Source: an uncultured Lachnospiraceae bacterium
Lineage (GTDB): Bacteria > Bacillota > Clostridia > Lachnospirales > Lachnospiraceae
DNA length: 32,412 bases
Reading direction: 5' to 3'
Assembly: GCA_910588865.1 (NCBI GenBank)
Contig: CAJUSJ010000012.1
Location: forward strand, 1-32,412
In this document: positions 7,962 through 15,519 of the stretch, one piece after another
Position numbering within the stretch: position 1 is the first letter of the stretch
Layout of the letters: each line of letters opens with the position of its first letter
Program-made: the position numbers and the translations under genes
Notes under the pieces: generated by a model
Told to the model about the DNA's origin: nothing
The model's input: only the letters and a program-made list of their open reading frames with translations
Database searches by the model: none

Positions 7962-9461
7962 TTATCCGAACACGGCCAGGCCGTCTGTAATGGCCCGCAC
8001 AATAGGCTGAGATGCCAGGCCCAGCACCAGGTTCACTCCTATAAAGCACAGGATCGCCAGCTTTAACTGCCAGGAGCCCCGGGGAGCGGTCTCTGGTACA
8101 GGGGCGTCTCCAGGCCTGCGCCTGGAGTACAAGGTGATCACAAGCCGCAGGAAATAGACTGCGTTCAAGGTAGTGCTGACAGCCAGCACGATCAAGGTGG
8201 GCAGCATCTTGTGGGGACTCTCAAGAGCCGACGTGGCAAATAAGAGCTTTGAGATAAATCCCGACAGCATGGGAAAGCCCACCATGGACAGGGCACCTAC
8301 GGTAAAGCCGATCCCTGCCAGAGGATTCCGATAGCCGGCCCCTCTCAGGCTTATATAGTCTTTCTTGTCCCCGGACACCTCATAAAGCCCCACCGCGCTG
8401 ATGAACAGAAGGGCTTTTGTGGCAGAGTGGGTAAAGATATGGAATATGGCAGCCACCATGCCGTGGGAGGTGCCAAGGCCAATGCCCATAAAAATATATC
8501 CGATCTGGGCCACAGAGGAGTAGGCTGTCATCCTTCTGGTATCTGTCTCATAGATGGCGTGGACCGATCCCATGACCATCCCGGTGATGCCGAACACGTA
8601 CAGCACATTTGCCATTTGGCTGGACACCAGGTTCTCATATCCCAGAACCCTGTAAAAAATCTTTATGAGCAGAAAGATATACCCCTTGGACACCAAACCG
8701 GAAAGAACCGCGCTGGCCGTGGGGGTGGCGTACCCGTAAGTATCGGGAATCCAGTAGTGGAATGGATACAATCCGCTTTTGATGGCCAGGCCTACGCCGA
8801 TAACCGCCATGATCACCAGCATGGGGATCCGGTAGCTTCCCGCCGCCACCAGCATGTTCACCGACTCCTTGGCCGGGCTCATAAGCAGATGGCCGGTAAC
8901 GTCATAGAGTAGACTGAGGCCGATGAGAAACAGACCAGAGCCCAACTGGCTCATGATCATATAGCGGATGGCCGCGGACATGCTGCGTCCCTTCTGACGG
9001 ATCATGATCAGGCCGCATCCCGCGATGGTGTTGATCTCCACAAACACATACGCCGTAAACAGGTCATTGGTGTACACCAATGCCAGAAGGGAGCTTAACA
9101 TTAAGTCGATCATGATATAAAACAGGTTTAATTTTTTCTCCTCCACATCCTCCGCGGTGTGCTTCAGGCCGCCTATGACTGCCAGGAACATGACTACCCC
9201 GAAAAACACGGCAGTCACTCCCTCCAGGATTCCCGCCCGGATCTCATTGCCCCACGGCGCCGGAAAATGTCCCATCATGAAGGTGTAGCTCTCTCCTGTT
9301 CCCAGACAGAAGATCAATGTGCCCGCGGACAGGGCCGTGGTGACGGCAATCATCCCGAGACTTAGGTTTCTGGCCTTCTTCCCATCCAGCACCGAAGACA
9401 CAATGCCGGAAAACATGGCAATGATGATGGAGAAAAAGGGGAAATTCTGTACAAAGCTCAT
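7962..9461 (-). CDS. MrpD-like antiporter subunit (first of four in operon)
   Basis: The 499-residue product has the order of motifs expected of MrpD/NuoN-like subunits. E142 lies in TAYVFVEINTIAG, K228 in GLAIKSGLYPFHYWIPD, K259 in SGLVSKGYIF, and a later Lys in FTHSATKALLF. It directly follows the MrpC-like gene with an ATGA overlap and a strong AAGGAGGAGG site. That position (C then D) matches the canonical Mrp order, so this is the best candidate for the true MrpD orthologue. Confidence 0.92.
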   Translation of the reverse strand: MSFVQNFPFFSIIIAMFSGIVSSVLDGKKARNLSLGMIAVTTALSAGTLIFCLGTGESYTFMMGHFPAPWGNEIRAGILEGVTAVFFGVVMFLAVIGGLKHTAEDVEEKKLNLFYIMIDLMLSSLLALVYTNDLFTAYVFVEINTIAGCGLIMIRQKGRSMSAAIRYMIMSQLGSGLFLIGLSLLYDVTGHLLMSPAKESVNMLVAAGSYRIPMLVIMAVIGVGLAIKSGLYPFHYWIPDTYGYATPTASAVLSGLVSKGYIFLLIKIFYRVLGYENLVSSQMANVLYVFGITGMVMGSVHAIYETDTRRMTAYSSVAQIGYIFMGIGLGTSHGMVAAIFHIFTHSATKALLFISAVGLYEVSGDKKDYISLRGAGYRNPLAGIGFTVGALSMVGFPMLSGFISKLLFATSALESPHKMLPTLIVLAVSTTLNAVYFLRLVITLYSRRRPGDAPVPETAPRGSWQLKLAILCFIGVNLVLGLASQPIVRAITDGLAVFG

Positions 9462-9835
9462 GTCTGTTCCTCCTCCTTTGCCATGATCAGAATCTCGTCA
9501 AGATCCAGAGAATGATATCTCTCGTAAAGACGGATGGTCAGAGACAGCATAAGCGCCGTGGTGCTGACGCTGACCACGATTCCCGTAAGCACAAGGCCGC
9601 TGGGCACCGGGTTGATGTAAGCCTCCACCTCCTGGACCCCGTCCACCACGATAGGAACCGCCCTGCCTGTGATATAGCCTTTTGAGGCCAGGAACAGATA
9701 AGTCGCGGTGTCCATGATATTCATCCCCATGATCTTTTTTATCAGATTCCGGTGAAGGAGAAGTATGGTAAATCCCACGCCGAACAAAATCACGGCGGCT
9801 GTCTCTTCTATATTCAGCAACAGATGCTGTATCAT
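9458..9835 (-). CDS. mrpC: MrpC/MnhC (NuoK-like) antiporter subunit
   Basis: This is a small membrane protein of 125 residues with three hydrophobic segments, of the NuoK/MnhC family that forms part of the membrane arm next to the antiporter-like subunits. The segment ITGRAVPIVVDG through INPVPSGLVLTGIVVS is the family's conserved centre (PxPQALVLTAIVI-like). I chose the ATG at 9835, one base after the stop of the preceding gene. Its ribosome site (GGAAAGGGGG) lies inside the end of that gene. The in-frame start 39 bases upstream would add residues encoded entirely within the preceding gene. Confidence 0.9.
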   Translation of the reverse strand: MIQHLLLNIEETAAVILFGVGFTILLLHRNLIKKIMGMNIMDTATYLFLASKGYITGRAVPIVVDGVQEVEAYINPVPSGLVLTGIVVSVSTTALMLSLTIRLYERYHSLDLDEILIMAKEEEQT

Positions 9836-9836
9836 C

Positions 9837-10835
9837 TCACATGCCCCCTTTCCGGAACAGGGTATAGAACACATACATGGTGCAGGCCACCACCAGCCCC
9901 ACGCAGATATTAAGGGGCAGGATGAGGCCGCTGCTCAAAATAGCCCCCGGAGTCCCCACAGGGATCCCGCTCTCCAAATGATTGGCCCCGGTAAAGAACG
10001 AGTAGCTTTTGGCCAGACAGTAGAAGGTCAGGGCGCAGAGAGTGGTGCGCCGGTACACCTTTTCCGTAAACAGGCGGCTCATCTTCTCATACCCATAAGC
10101 GTTTAAGTACAGGATCAGTCCGGAGCCCAGGACCGCGCCGCCGGAAAAACCGCCGCCAGGGGACAGATGACCGTTAAGTACAATGTAGATCCCAAAGATC
10201 ATGATCACCGGCACCAGAACGCACGCGCATTTCTGGAGAATAATGTCGTCTTTGGGCTCAAAGTGGCGGTCATCGCTCTCCGCTATCATCTTCCTTATGC
10301 TCTCATTTTTACTGTCCGCGTCCAGGCGCAGAAGCACCAGAACACAGCAGGAGGCGATAAACAATACACAGGACTCGCCGAAGGTGTCAAAGGCCCGGTA
10401 ATCCAAGATCATGCCTGTGACAATGTTCACGGCTCCTGTCTCCTGAAGGCCTTTCTCAATATACCTGGCAGCCACCTCGTTGTTGGCCGGATTGCCGGCA
10501 CCTCCTGTCACAGGCAGGGCGGCCACTGTCCACAAAAGCACCAGGATGATCCCAAGACACAAAATCACGGACATGATCTTGTAAAATTTCTGAAAATACC
10601 GGATACCCCTGGCTTTCATGATCTCGGTCTTGCCCGCGCTGCTGACCCGGATCCGGGACAGCTCCTCGTCATAAGCCTTTCTTCTGGCAAAGTCCTTCCG
10701 CCGTTCCCTCATCTTCTCTTCCGGTATCACCTCTATGGGGTCCATACCCACACTTAAGGGGTCTGTCTCCCCGTCCATCCATCTTTTAAATTTCAGCCAG
10801 CGGCTGGTCTCATAATTATCCTTCCTCCTGCTCAT
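9837..10835 (-). CDS. MbhE-MrpB fusion subunit with cytoplasmic N-terminal extension
   Basis: The 332-residue protein joins three parts. Residues 1-80 are hydrophilic and highly charged with no recognised domain. Residues about 83-170 hold the MbhE-type region (the end of classical MrpA), recognised by GAVNIVTGMILDYRAFDTFG. Residues about 200-332 are MrpB/MnhB, recognised by GHLSPGGGFSGGAVLGSG and four hydrophobic segments. The start has GGAGGGG upstream and overlaps the previous gene by 20 bases. Fusion of the MrpA tail to MrpB, with the tail detached from the NuoL-like body, resembles archaeal Mbh-type modules more than Bacillus MrpA. Confidence 0.85.
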   Translation of the reverse strand: MSRRKDNYETSRWLKFKRWMDGETDPLSVGMDPIEVIPEEKMRERRKDFARRKAYDEELSRIRVSSAGKTEIMKARGIRYFQKFYKIMSVILCLGIILVLLWTVAALPVTGGAGNPANNEVAARYIEKGLQETGAVNIVTGMILDYRAFDTFGESCVLFIASCCVLVLLRLDADSKNESIRKMIAESDDRHFEPKDDIILQKCACVLVPVIMIFGIYIVLNGHLSPGGGFSGGAVLGSGLILYLNAYGYEKMSRLFTEKVYRRTTLCALTFYCLAKSYSFFTGANHLESGIPVGTPGAILSSGLILPLNICVGLVVACTMYVFYTLFRKGGM

Positions 10836-11082
10836 CCTGCCCCTCCTTCCTGATGGCCCTGATCTTCTTCAATGTCAGGAAGAACAGGATACTGGTTACT
10901 CCCGCGCCTACCGCGGCCTCTGTGATGGCCAGGTCAGGAGACTGGAGGATCATCCAGATCAGACACATGATCAGACTGTAAGACATAAATATAATGATCG
11001 AGGTCAGCAGATCTTTGGTAAAGGCCACTGACAACGCGCACACCACCAGGCACAGCAAAAGAATACATTCAAACAGTCTCAT
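10816..11082 (-). CDS. MbhD-like subunit (DUF4040), detached MrpA C-terminal domain
   Basis: The 88-residue protein has three hydrophobic segments and the diagnostic stretch SPDLAITEAAVGAGVTSILF. This corresponds to the APDVALTEAAVGAG motif of MbhD/DUF4040, normally part of the MrpA C-terminal region. The ATG at 11082 overlaps the mrpG stop as ATGA and has GGGAGGG nine bases upstream. The longer reading from 11106 would start within mrpG. The C terminus is short, charged and cytoplasmic. Confidence 0.88.
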   Translation of the reverse strand: MRLFECILLLCLVVCALSVAFTKDLLTSIIIFMSYSLIMCLIWMILQSPDLAITEAAVGAGVTSILFFLTLKKIRAIRKEGQDEQEEG

Positions 11083-11489
11083 CTGCCATTCCCTCCCTTT
11101 TTCCATTCCTCATCCAGATCCTGAATCTTGCTGTCCCTGTCCTCCATGATCACCCGGATGCCGTTGTTCTTCTCCAACACGGAGATCTCTCCCAACCGCT
11201 CGTCTGTCATGGCTTCCAGGCGGCTGATCATGTGCCCGGACACCGGCGAGGCGATCCAAAAGAACAGGATCACTATGGAAAGCTTCAGGGAATCCATGGA
11301 AAAGCCTTTCATGACGATCAGGCTCAGGATCACAAACAAAATCCCCAGAGTATCCCCCAGGGCCGCCGCATGCATACGGTTCAGCGCGTGGCGGAACCGG
11401 TTGACTCCAAAAACCGCTGATATCATGAATACCAGCCCCAGCACCATGCAGGCAGCGGCGATCAAAAACCGAAACCACTCTCCTATCAT
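11079..11489 (-). CDS. mrpG: MrpG/MnhG antiporter subunit
   Basis: The 136-residue protein begins with two or three membrane segments typical of MnhG. It contains FRHALNRMHAAALGDTLGI, the family's LHAAT...LG signature. The roughly 45-residue charged tail after SGHMISRLEAM is longer than in most MnhG proteins. The start overlaps the preceding stop as ATGA, indicating translational coupling in the E-F-G order that is standard for Mrp operons. Confidence 0.9.
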   Translation of the reverse strand: MIGEWFRFLIAAACMVLGLVFMISAVFGVNRFRHALNRMHAAALGDTLGILFVILSLIVMKGFSMDSLKLSIVILFFWIASPVSGHMISRLEAMTDERLGEISVLEKNNGIRVIMEDRDSKIQDLDEEWKKGGNGR

Positions 11490-11860
11490 GGCTTCACCTC
11501 CTCTTCCTCGCGGATCTCCACACCCTGCTTGCTCAGGTTGTCCTCAATAGCTCCCAGATCCGCTTTCATGTGCTTCCGCTGGAGATACACGCCAGTGTAC
11601 ACCTTGCACAGCACCACCACTCCCAGAAAGCTGATCATGGCGTAGATCAGGCACACATCCACCAGATAATTCTCATTAAGCCACACTGAAAAAATGGCAG
11701 TGACCATGATCACCATGGTTCCGATCATATTGACCGCGATGATCCGGTCTGAGATGCCCGGTCCCAGGATGGAACGGATGATACTCAGGATGATCATCAC
11801 AGCCAGCACCACCACTGCCGCTGTCATCAGAAATTCGTAGGCCTGCTGTATCAGCTCCAT
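11486..11860 (-). CDS. mrpF: MrpF/MnhF antiporter subunit
   Basis: The 124-residue protein has three membrane segments and the MnhF core GPGISDRIIAVNMIGT (family: GPTxxDRVVALDxIGT). It is a small accessory subunit of the Mrp antiporter membrane complex. A hydrophilic tail of about 35 residues follows VYTGVYL. The start overlaps the end of mrpE by ten bases and has only a weak GGAAAAAG site, so it is probably translated by coupling. Confidence 0.9.
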   Translation of the reverse strand: MELIQQAYEFLMTAAVVVLAVMIILSIIRSILGPGISDRIIAVNMIGTMVIMVTAIFSVWLNENYLVDVCLIYAMISFLGVVVLCKVYTGVYLQRKHMKADLGAIEDNLSKQGVEIREEEEVKP

Positions 11861-12327
11861 TTTTCTTTTTCCGCCTCCATTTCCTTAAGCAATTCCACAA
11901 ACACCGAATCCTCGACTCCCTCAGCCAGCTCCTGGTCCAGACAATGGACACAGAACCGGTCTCCCTCCACTGACACCGTAATCGTCCCGGGTGTCAGGGT
12001 GATGGAGTTGGCAAGGAGCATCTTTGCCATCCCTGTGCTGAAATCCGTGTCAAAATACACAAATCCCGGCTCCGGCTGCAGTTCCGGAGAAAATATGATC
12101 TTTAAGACGCTTACATTGGCCTTTACAATCTCCTTGACCAGAACCCACAGATACCTAATAAACAGGGGAGCCAGATGGAACAACAAAAGCTCTTTGCGGA
12201 AGCTGTAATCTAAATATCTGCACGTAAACCAGAACAGCACTGCCGATATCACAATGCCGAAGATGAGAATTTCCGGTGTCACCTTGCCATTGAGGATCAG
12301 CCATACTGCTAAAAACAATAGATACAT
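11851..12327 (-). CDS. mrpE: MrpE/MnhE antiporter subunit, first gene of operon
   Basis: The 158-residue protein has MnhE features. An N-terminal pair of membrane segments begins MYLLFLAVWLILNGK. The middle LLANSITLTPGTITVSVEGD is the family's SITLTPGT motif. HCLDQELAEG follows near the C terminus. The ATG has AAAGGGGAAG just upstream, and a TATAAT promoter lies about 50 bases before it. It opens the ten-gene antiporter operon. Confidence 0.92.
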   Translation of the reverse strand: MYLLFLAVWLILNGKVTPEILIFGIVISAVLFWFTCRYLDYSFRKELLLFHLAPLFIRYLWVLVKEIVKANVSVLKIIFSPELQPEPGFVYFDTDFSTGMAKMLLANSITLTPGTITVSVEGDRFCVHCLDQELAEGVEDSVFVELLKEMEAEKEKWS

Positions 12328-12377
12328 AGACTTCCCCTTTCATTTATAAAAAAAATATAAACAATATTGCGAACTGT

Positions 12378-12406
12378 ATTATACTGCTGTTTTTTAATAA
12401 ATACAA
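12378..12406 (-). promoter_or_regulatory. Promoter of the mrp operon
   Basis: A perfect TATAAT (minus strand, 12378-12383) lies 17 bases after TTGTAT (12401-12406) in an AT-rich gap between the dctP2 terminator and mrpE. The start of transcription would be near 12371, giving a short leader of about 44 bases. The -35 is only partly matched. Confidence 0.65.
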
Positions 12407-12454
12407 GATGACATTTCCAATCCCTTGTAATTTTATCATCTTTTTAATAAATCC

Positions 12455-12480
12455 AAAAAGCCGGCATTATCTGCCGGCTT
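12455..12480 (-). terminator. Rho-independent terminator enclosing the dctP2 stop codon
   Basis: On the minus strand a nine-base-pair perfect stem (12472-12480 with 12458-12466) has a five-base loop (12467-12471), then TTT. The stop codon TAA of the upstream gene lies in the loop, so the last codons form one arm of the hairpin. It separates the TRAP genes from the mrp promoter. Confidence 0.85.
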
Positions 12481-13477
12481 CCATGATCGCCTCTATAATG
12501 TCCATATAATCGCTGCAGAATTCGCCGTAAATAGGGATCATGGCCTCCTGAAACCTGGCCTTCTCCTCCGGACTCAGCTCCACCACATGGCAGCCATTGT
12601 CCCGGACCCGACTTTCCGATTCCCGGGTCCTCTTCTCCCACAGCTGCCTCTCATAGATCGCTGACTCCTGAGCGCACTCCTTTATAATCTTTTTGTACTC
12701 ATCTGAAAGCTTATTCCATGTAACCTCTGACACCAACTGCAGCTCTGGTACTCTGGTGTGCTCGTCCACTGTGTAATAGGAGGCTACCTGGTAATGTCCC
12801 TCGGAATCATAAGATGGCCAGTTGTTCTCCGCCCCGTCAATCTCCCCTGTCTCCAGGGCCGAATACACTGCGTCGTAAGGAAGAGGAACCGGTATTCCTC
12901 CTAATGCCCGCACCATCCGCTGCATAACCTCGGACTCCTGAACCCGTATCTTCATGCCTTTCATATCCTCCAGGCACTCCACAGGCTTTTTAGTGCTGTA
13001 AAAATTCCTCGCTCCGGCATCATACCAGGACAGGGCTACCAGGCCAGAGCCCTCAAAGGAATTAAGGAAATCATCGCCAATGTCCCCCTCCAGAATCTCC
13101 CACATGTGATTGGCATCCGTATACAGATAAGGCATCTGCAGCACATTCAGTTTGGGGATAAAATCCGCCAAAGAAGACAGGGAAGTTCTGGCAAAATCAA
13201 TGCCGCCAAAACGCATCTGCTTAATGATCCCCCTCTCATCCCCCAGGCTTCCCCCCGCGTTGACCTGGATCTCAATCTTTCCGTCCGTTCTCTCATAAAC
13301 CAACTGGGCAAACCTGACAGCGCCTTGAGCCGTAGGGTAGTCTTCCGCCTGATTCTCCGCGTAAGTAAATACATACTCCGGAACATTGGCCTCCTGTCCG
13401 CCCTGGCCAGAGGCTCCGCAACCTGCCAGACCCAGGGCTATCACCGCGGCCAACAGCAGCGTCAGATCTGTTCTCAC
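12467..13477 (-). CDS. TRAP transporter solute-binding lipoprotein DctP, second copy
   Basis: The 336-residue product is a DctP/DUF3-type (TRAP) periplasm-side binding protein, here a lipoprotein: LAGC at residues 17-20 is the lipobox. The family's carboxylate-contacting Arg is in MKGMKIRVQESEVMQRM, followed by YSALETGEIDGAENNWPSY, a typical ligand-pocket segment. It starts with GTG at 13477, with AGGAGGG seven bases upstream. It lies after dctM, beyond a terminator, and no second DctQM pair accompanies it. It may therefore share the single membrane pair encoded just upstream, or may be a receptor for the nearby sensor kinases. It differs clearly from the other DctP in pocket sequence, so a different ligand is likely. 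Confidence 0.9.
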   Translation of the reverse strand: MRTDLTLLLAAVIALGLAGCGASGQGGQEANVPEYVFTYAENQAEDYPTAQGAVRFAQLVYERTDGKIEIQVNAGGSLGDERGIIKQMRFGGIDFARTSLSSLADFIPKLNVLQMPYLYTDANHMWEILEGDIGDDFLNSFEGSGLVALSWYDAGARNFYSTKKPVECLEDMKGMKIRVQESEVMQRMVRALGGIPVPLPYDAVYSALETGEIDGAENNWPSYDSEGHYQVASYYTVDEHTRVPELQLVSEVTWNKLSDEYKKIIKECAQESAIYERQLWEKRTRESESRVRDNGCHVVELSPEEKARFQEAMIPIYGEFCSDYMDIIEAIMEAGR

Positions 13478-13525
13478 AAAAATCCCTCCTGTCTGATCAC
13501 ATATTAACCTGTTTCATAAAAGCCG

Positions 13526-13560
13526 AAAAAGGTGAGAATCTCTTTTCGGAGATTCCCACC
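13526..13560 (-). terminator. Rho-independent terminator after dctM
   Basis: On the minus strand the stem 13549-13560 pairs with 13531-13542 (12 base pairs, one G-U), with a six-base loop and five T residues. It lies about 45 bases after the dctM stop and about 50 bases before the dctP2 start. dctP2 would depend on readthrough or on a promoter I could not identify with confidence. Confidence 0.85.
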
Positions 13561-13603
13561 GACATTTATTTCTTATTTTATATGTATTTCCTTCGCTGAC
13601 TTA

Positions 13604-14896
13604 TCAGCTTAAAACGCTGGGCAGCCACATGCTGATCGCGGGGATGAAGGTAATCAGCAGCAATGTGATGATCATACATACATAGAATGGAAGAGTTGCC
13701 TTTACAACCTTCTCCATCGGCACCTTAGCCACAGCGGAACCGATGAACAACACAGCTCCTACAGGAGGTGTCAGAAGACCGATACCACAGTTTAAGATCA
13801 CCATGATACCAAACTGGATGGGATCCAGTCCAATGGAGGTAGCGATCGGAAGAAGGATAGGGGTAGCGATCAGGATGATGGGAGCCATATCCATGATACA
13901 GCCCAGAACCAGAAGGATCAGGTTCAGCATCAGAGCCAGGATGATCGGGTTGTTGGTCAAACCGGTGATGGCGTTAGCCGCCAGATCCGGCACATGAAGC
14001 CTTGTAAGGCAGTATCCGAAAATACTGGAGGTAGCGATCAGGATCAGCACGATGGACAGGGTGTCCACACAATCTCCTAAAACCCTCCAAACACCTTTCC
14101 AATCCAGACCTTTGTAGATAAACACGCTGACAAATAAGCTATAGAGAACCGCCACGGCAGCGGACTCAGTAGCTGTAAACAGACCACCTACCACGCCGAA
14201 CACCACGATCAGGATGGCTGCCAGCGCCCAGAAGGATACGCTCAACTGTTTCAGCAGATTGACGATGCTGAATTTCTCTCCCTTTGGATAATTGCGCTTC
14301 ACGGAGATAATGTAGGAACCGATCATCAGAGAAGCAGCCAGAAGAGCGCCTGGAATATATCCTGCCAGAAACAGGCTGCCTACAGAGATGCCTCCTGCCG
14401 TGGTGGCGTAGATAACCATGTTGTGGCTTGGAGGAACCAAAAGTCCCTCACAAGATGAGGTAATGGTTACTGCTGTGGAGAAATCCGCGTCATAGCCCTG
14501 ATCCACCATCATAGGGATCAGGATGGAACCCAGGGACGCCGTATCAGCGGATGCGGAGCCTGAGATACCGCCGAAGAAATAAGAAGCCACGATGTTAACC
14601 ATAGCCATACCGCCCCGCATCCAACCCACACAGGAATTGGCGAGAGCGATCAATTTCTCTGAGATACCGCCGGAACCCATAAGACAGCCCATGGTGATAA
14701 AGAAAGGAACCGCCATCAAACTGAAGGAGCTGATACCCTTTACCATCTGCTGACAAATAGTGGTCAGAGGAAGACCCTGGGACATAAGGCAGAATACGGA
14801 GGACAGAGCCACCGCGTAGGCGATGGGGAACCGCAAAAATACCATAACGAAGAAACTCCCCAGTAAAATCGCAATTGCCATAGAATCTACACTCAT
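13604..14896 (-). CDS. dctM: TRAP transporter large permease DctM
   Basis: The 430-residue protein is the large (about 12 membrane segments) subunit of a TRAP transporter. It carries out ion-coupled uptake of the ligand delivered by DctP. Family signatures include PFFITMGCLMGSGGISEKL, the GGISGSASADTASLGSILIP segment near residue 110, and VLGCIMDMAPIILIATPILL in the second half. GGAGGAGG precedes the ATG, which lies one base after the dctQ stop. Length is normal for DctM, and the small subunit is a separate gene, not fused. Confidence 0.96.
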   Translation of the reverse strand: MSVDSMAIAILLGSFFVMVFLRFPIAYAVALSSVFCLMSQGLPLTTICQQMVKGISSFSLMAVPFFITMGCLMGSGGISEKLIALANSCVGWMRGGMAMVNIVASYFFGGISGSASADTASLGSILIPMMVDQGYDADFSTAVTITSSCEGLLVPPSHNMVIYATTAGGISVGSLFLAGYIPGALLAASLMIGSYIISVKRNYPKGEKFSIVNLLKQLSVSFWALAAILIVVFGVVGGLFTATESAAVAVLYSLFVSVFIYKGLDWKGVWRVLGDCVDTLSIVLILIATSSIFGYCLTRLHVPDLAANAITGLTNNPIILALMLNLILLVLGCIMDMAPIILIATPILLPIATSIGLDPIQFGIMVILNCGIGLLTPPVGAVLFIGSAVAKVPMEKVVKATLPFYVCMIITLLLITFIPAISMWLPSVLS

Positions 14897-14897
14897 A

Positions 14898-15419
14898 CTA
14901 TTCCTCCTCCTTCACAAAAAATCCTTTGATATGTCCGTAGATGGCCTCCAGCTCAAATACCAGCATGGCAACGCCAGCCAAAGGAACGGGGAAATACATC
15001 CAGAATCTGGACACATTCGGCATACTTACATAGCTTCCCTTCGCGCCAAGGCCGGAAGCATACTGCCAGCCTACGATGATCATGATGAGCGCCAGAGCCA
15101 GAACCGCCACATCGGCCAGAAGGTCTAAAAACTTCACTACTTTTTTAGGAAGATACACGTCGAAAGAAGTCATGCGGATGTGAGCGTTCCTGCGGATCGC
15201 GAGAGCCGCCGACAGCACTGCCATATAGGACATACAGGTCAGAACCACCTCTTCACTCCATGCCGGGTCCGGAATAAAGGGAACATAACGGCCAGCAACC
15301 GCCATACTGGTGATCAGGATATCCACGATAAGAAGAACCTTACAGATAATCATGAAAACCTTGTATGTAAAGTCATAGGCTGGTCTGATCTTATCAATAG
15401 TTTTGAAAATTTCTGGCAT
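14898..15419 (-). CDS. dctQ: TRAP transporter small permease DctQ
   Basis: The 173-residue protein has four hydrophobic segments and the DctQ core AWSEEVVLTCMSYMAVLSAA followed by IRRNAHIRMTSFD. It forms the membrane complex with DctM. AAGGAGG lies before its ATG. A terminator-like hairpin lies upstream between dctP and this gene, so it is probably expressed at a lower level than dctP. Confidence 0.95.
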   Translation of the reverse strand: MPEIFKTIDKIRPAYDFTYKVFMIICKVLLIVDILITSMAVAGRYVPFIPDPAWSEEVVLTCMSYMAVLSAALAIRRNAHIRMTSFDVYLPKKVVKFLDLLADVAVLALALIMIIVGWQYASGLGAKGSYVSMPNVSRFWMYFPVPLAGVAMLVFELEAIYGHIKGFFVKEEE

Positions 15420-15457
15420 ATAGAAACCCCTCCTTATTTAGCTTTCTCTGCCTTTCT

Positions 15458-15491
15458 AAAAAAGGCACAGAGGCAATGACTCCTCTGTGCC
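15458..15491 (-). terminator. Intercistronic terminator/attenuator between dctP and dctQ
   Basis: On the minus strand a perfect ten-base-pair stem (15482-15491 with 15464-15473) with an eight-base loop is followed by six T residues (15463-15458). It follows the dctP stop and precedes dctQ. Partial termination here would give more binding protein than permease, a common arrangement in binding-protein operons. Confidence 0.85.
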
Positions 15492-15519
15492 CGCTGTTAT
15501 TACTTTATCTCATTAAATC

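Noticed and set aside
2734..12327. Complex I or membrane-bound hydrogenase operon
   Set aside because: Only membrane-arm subunits are present, with MrpE, F and G; no NiFe or iron-sulfur subunits are encoded before the terminator.
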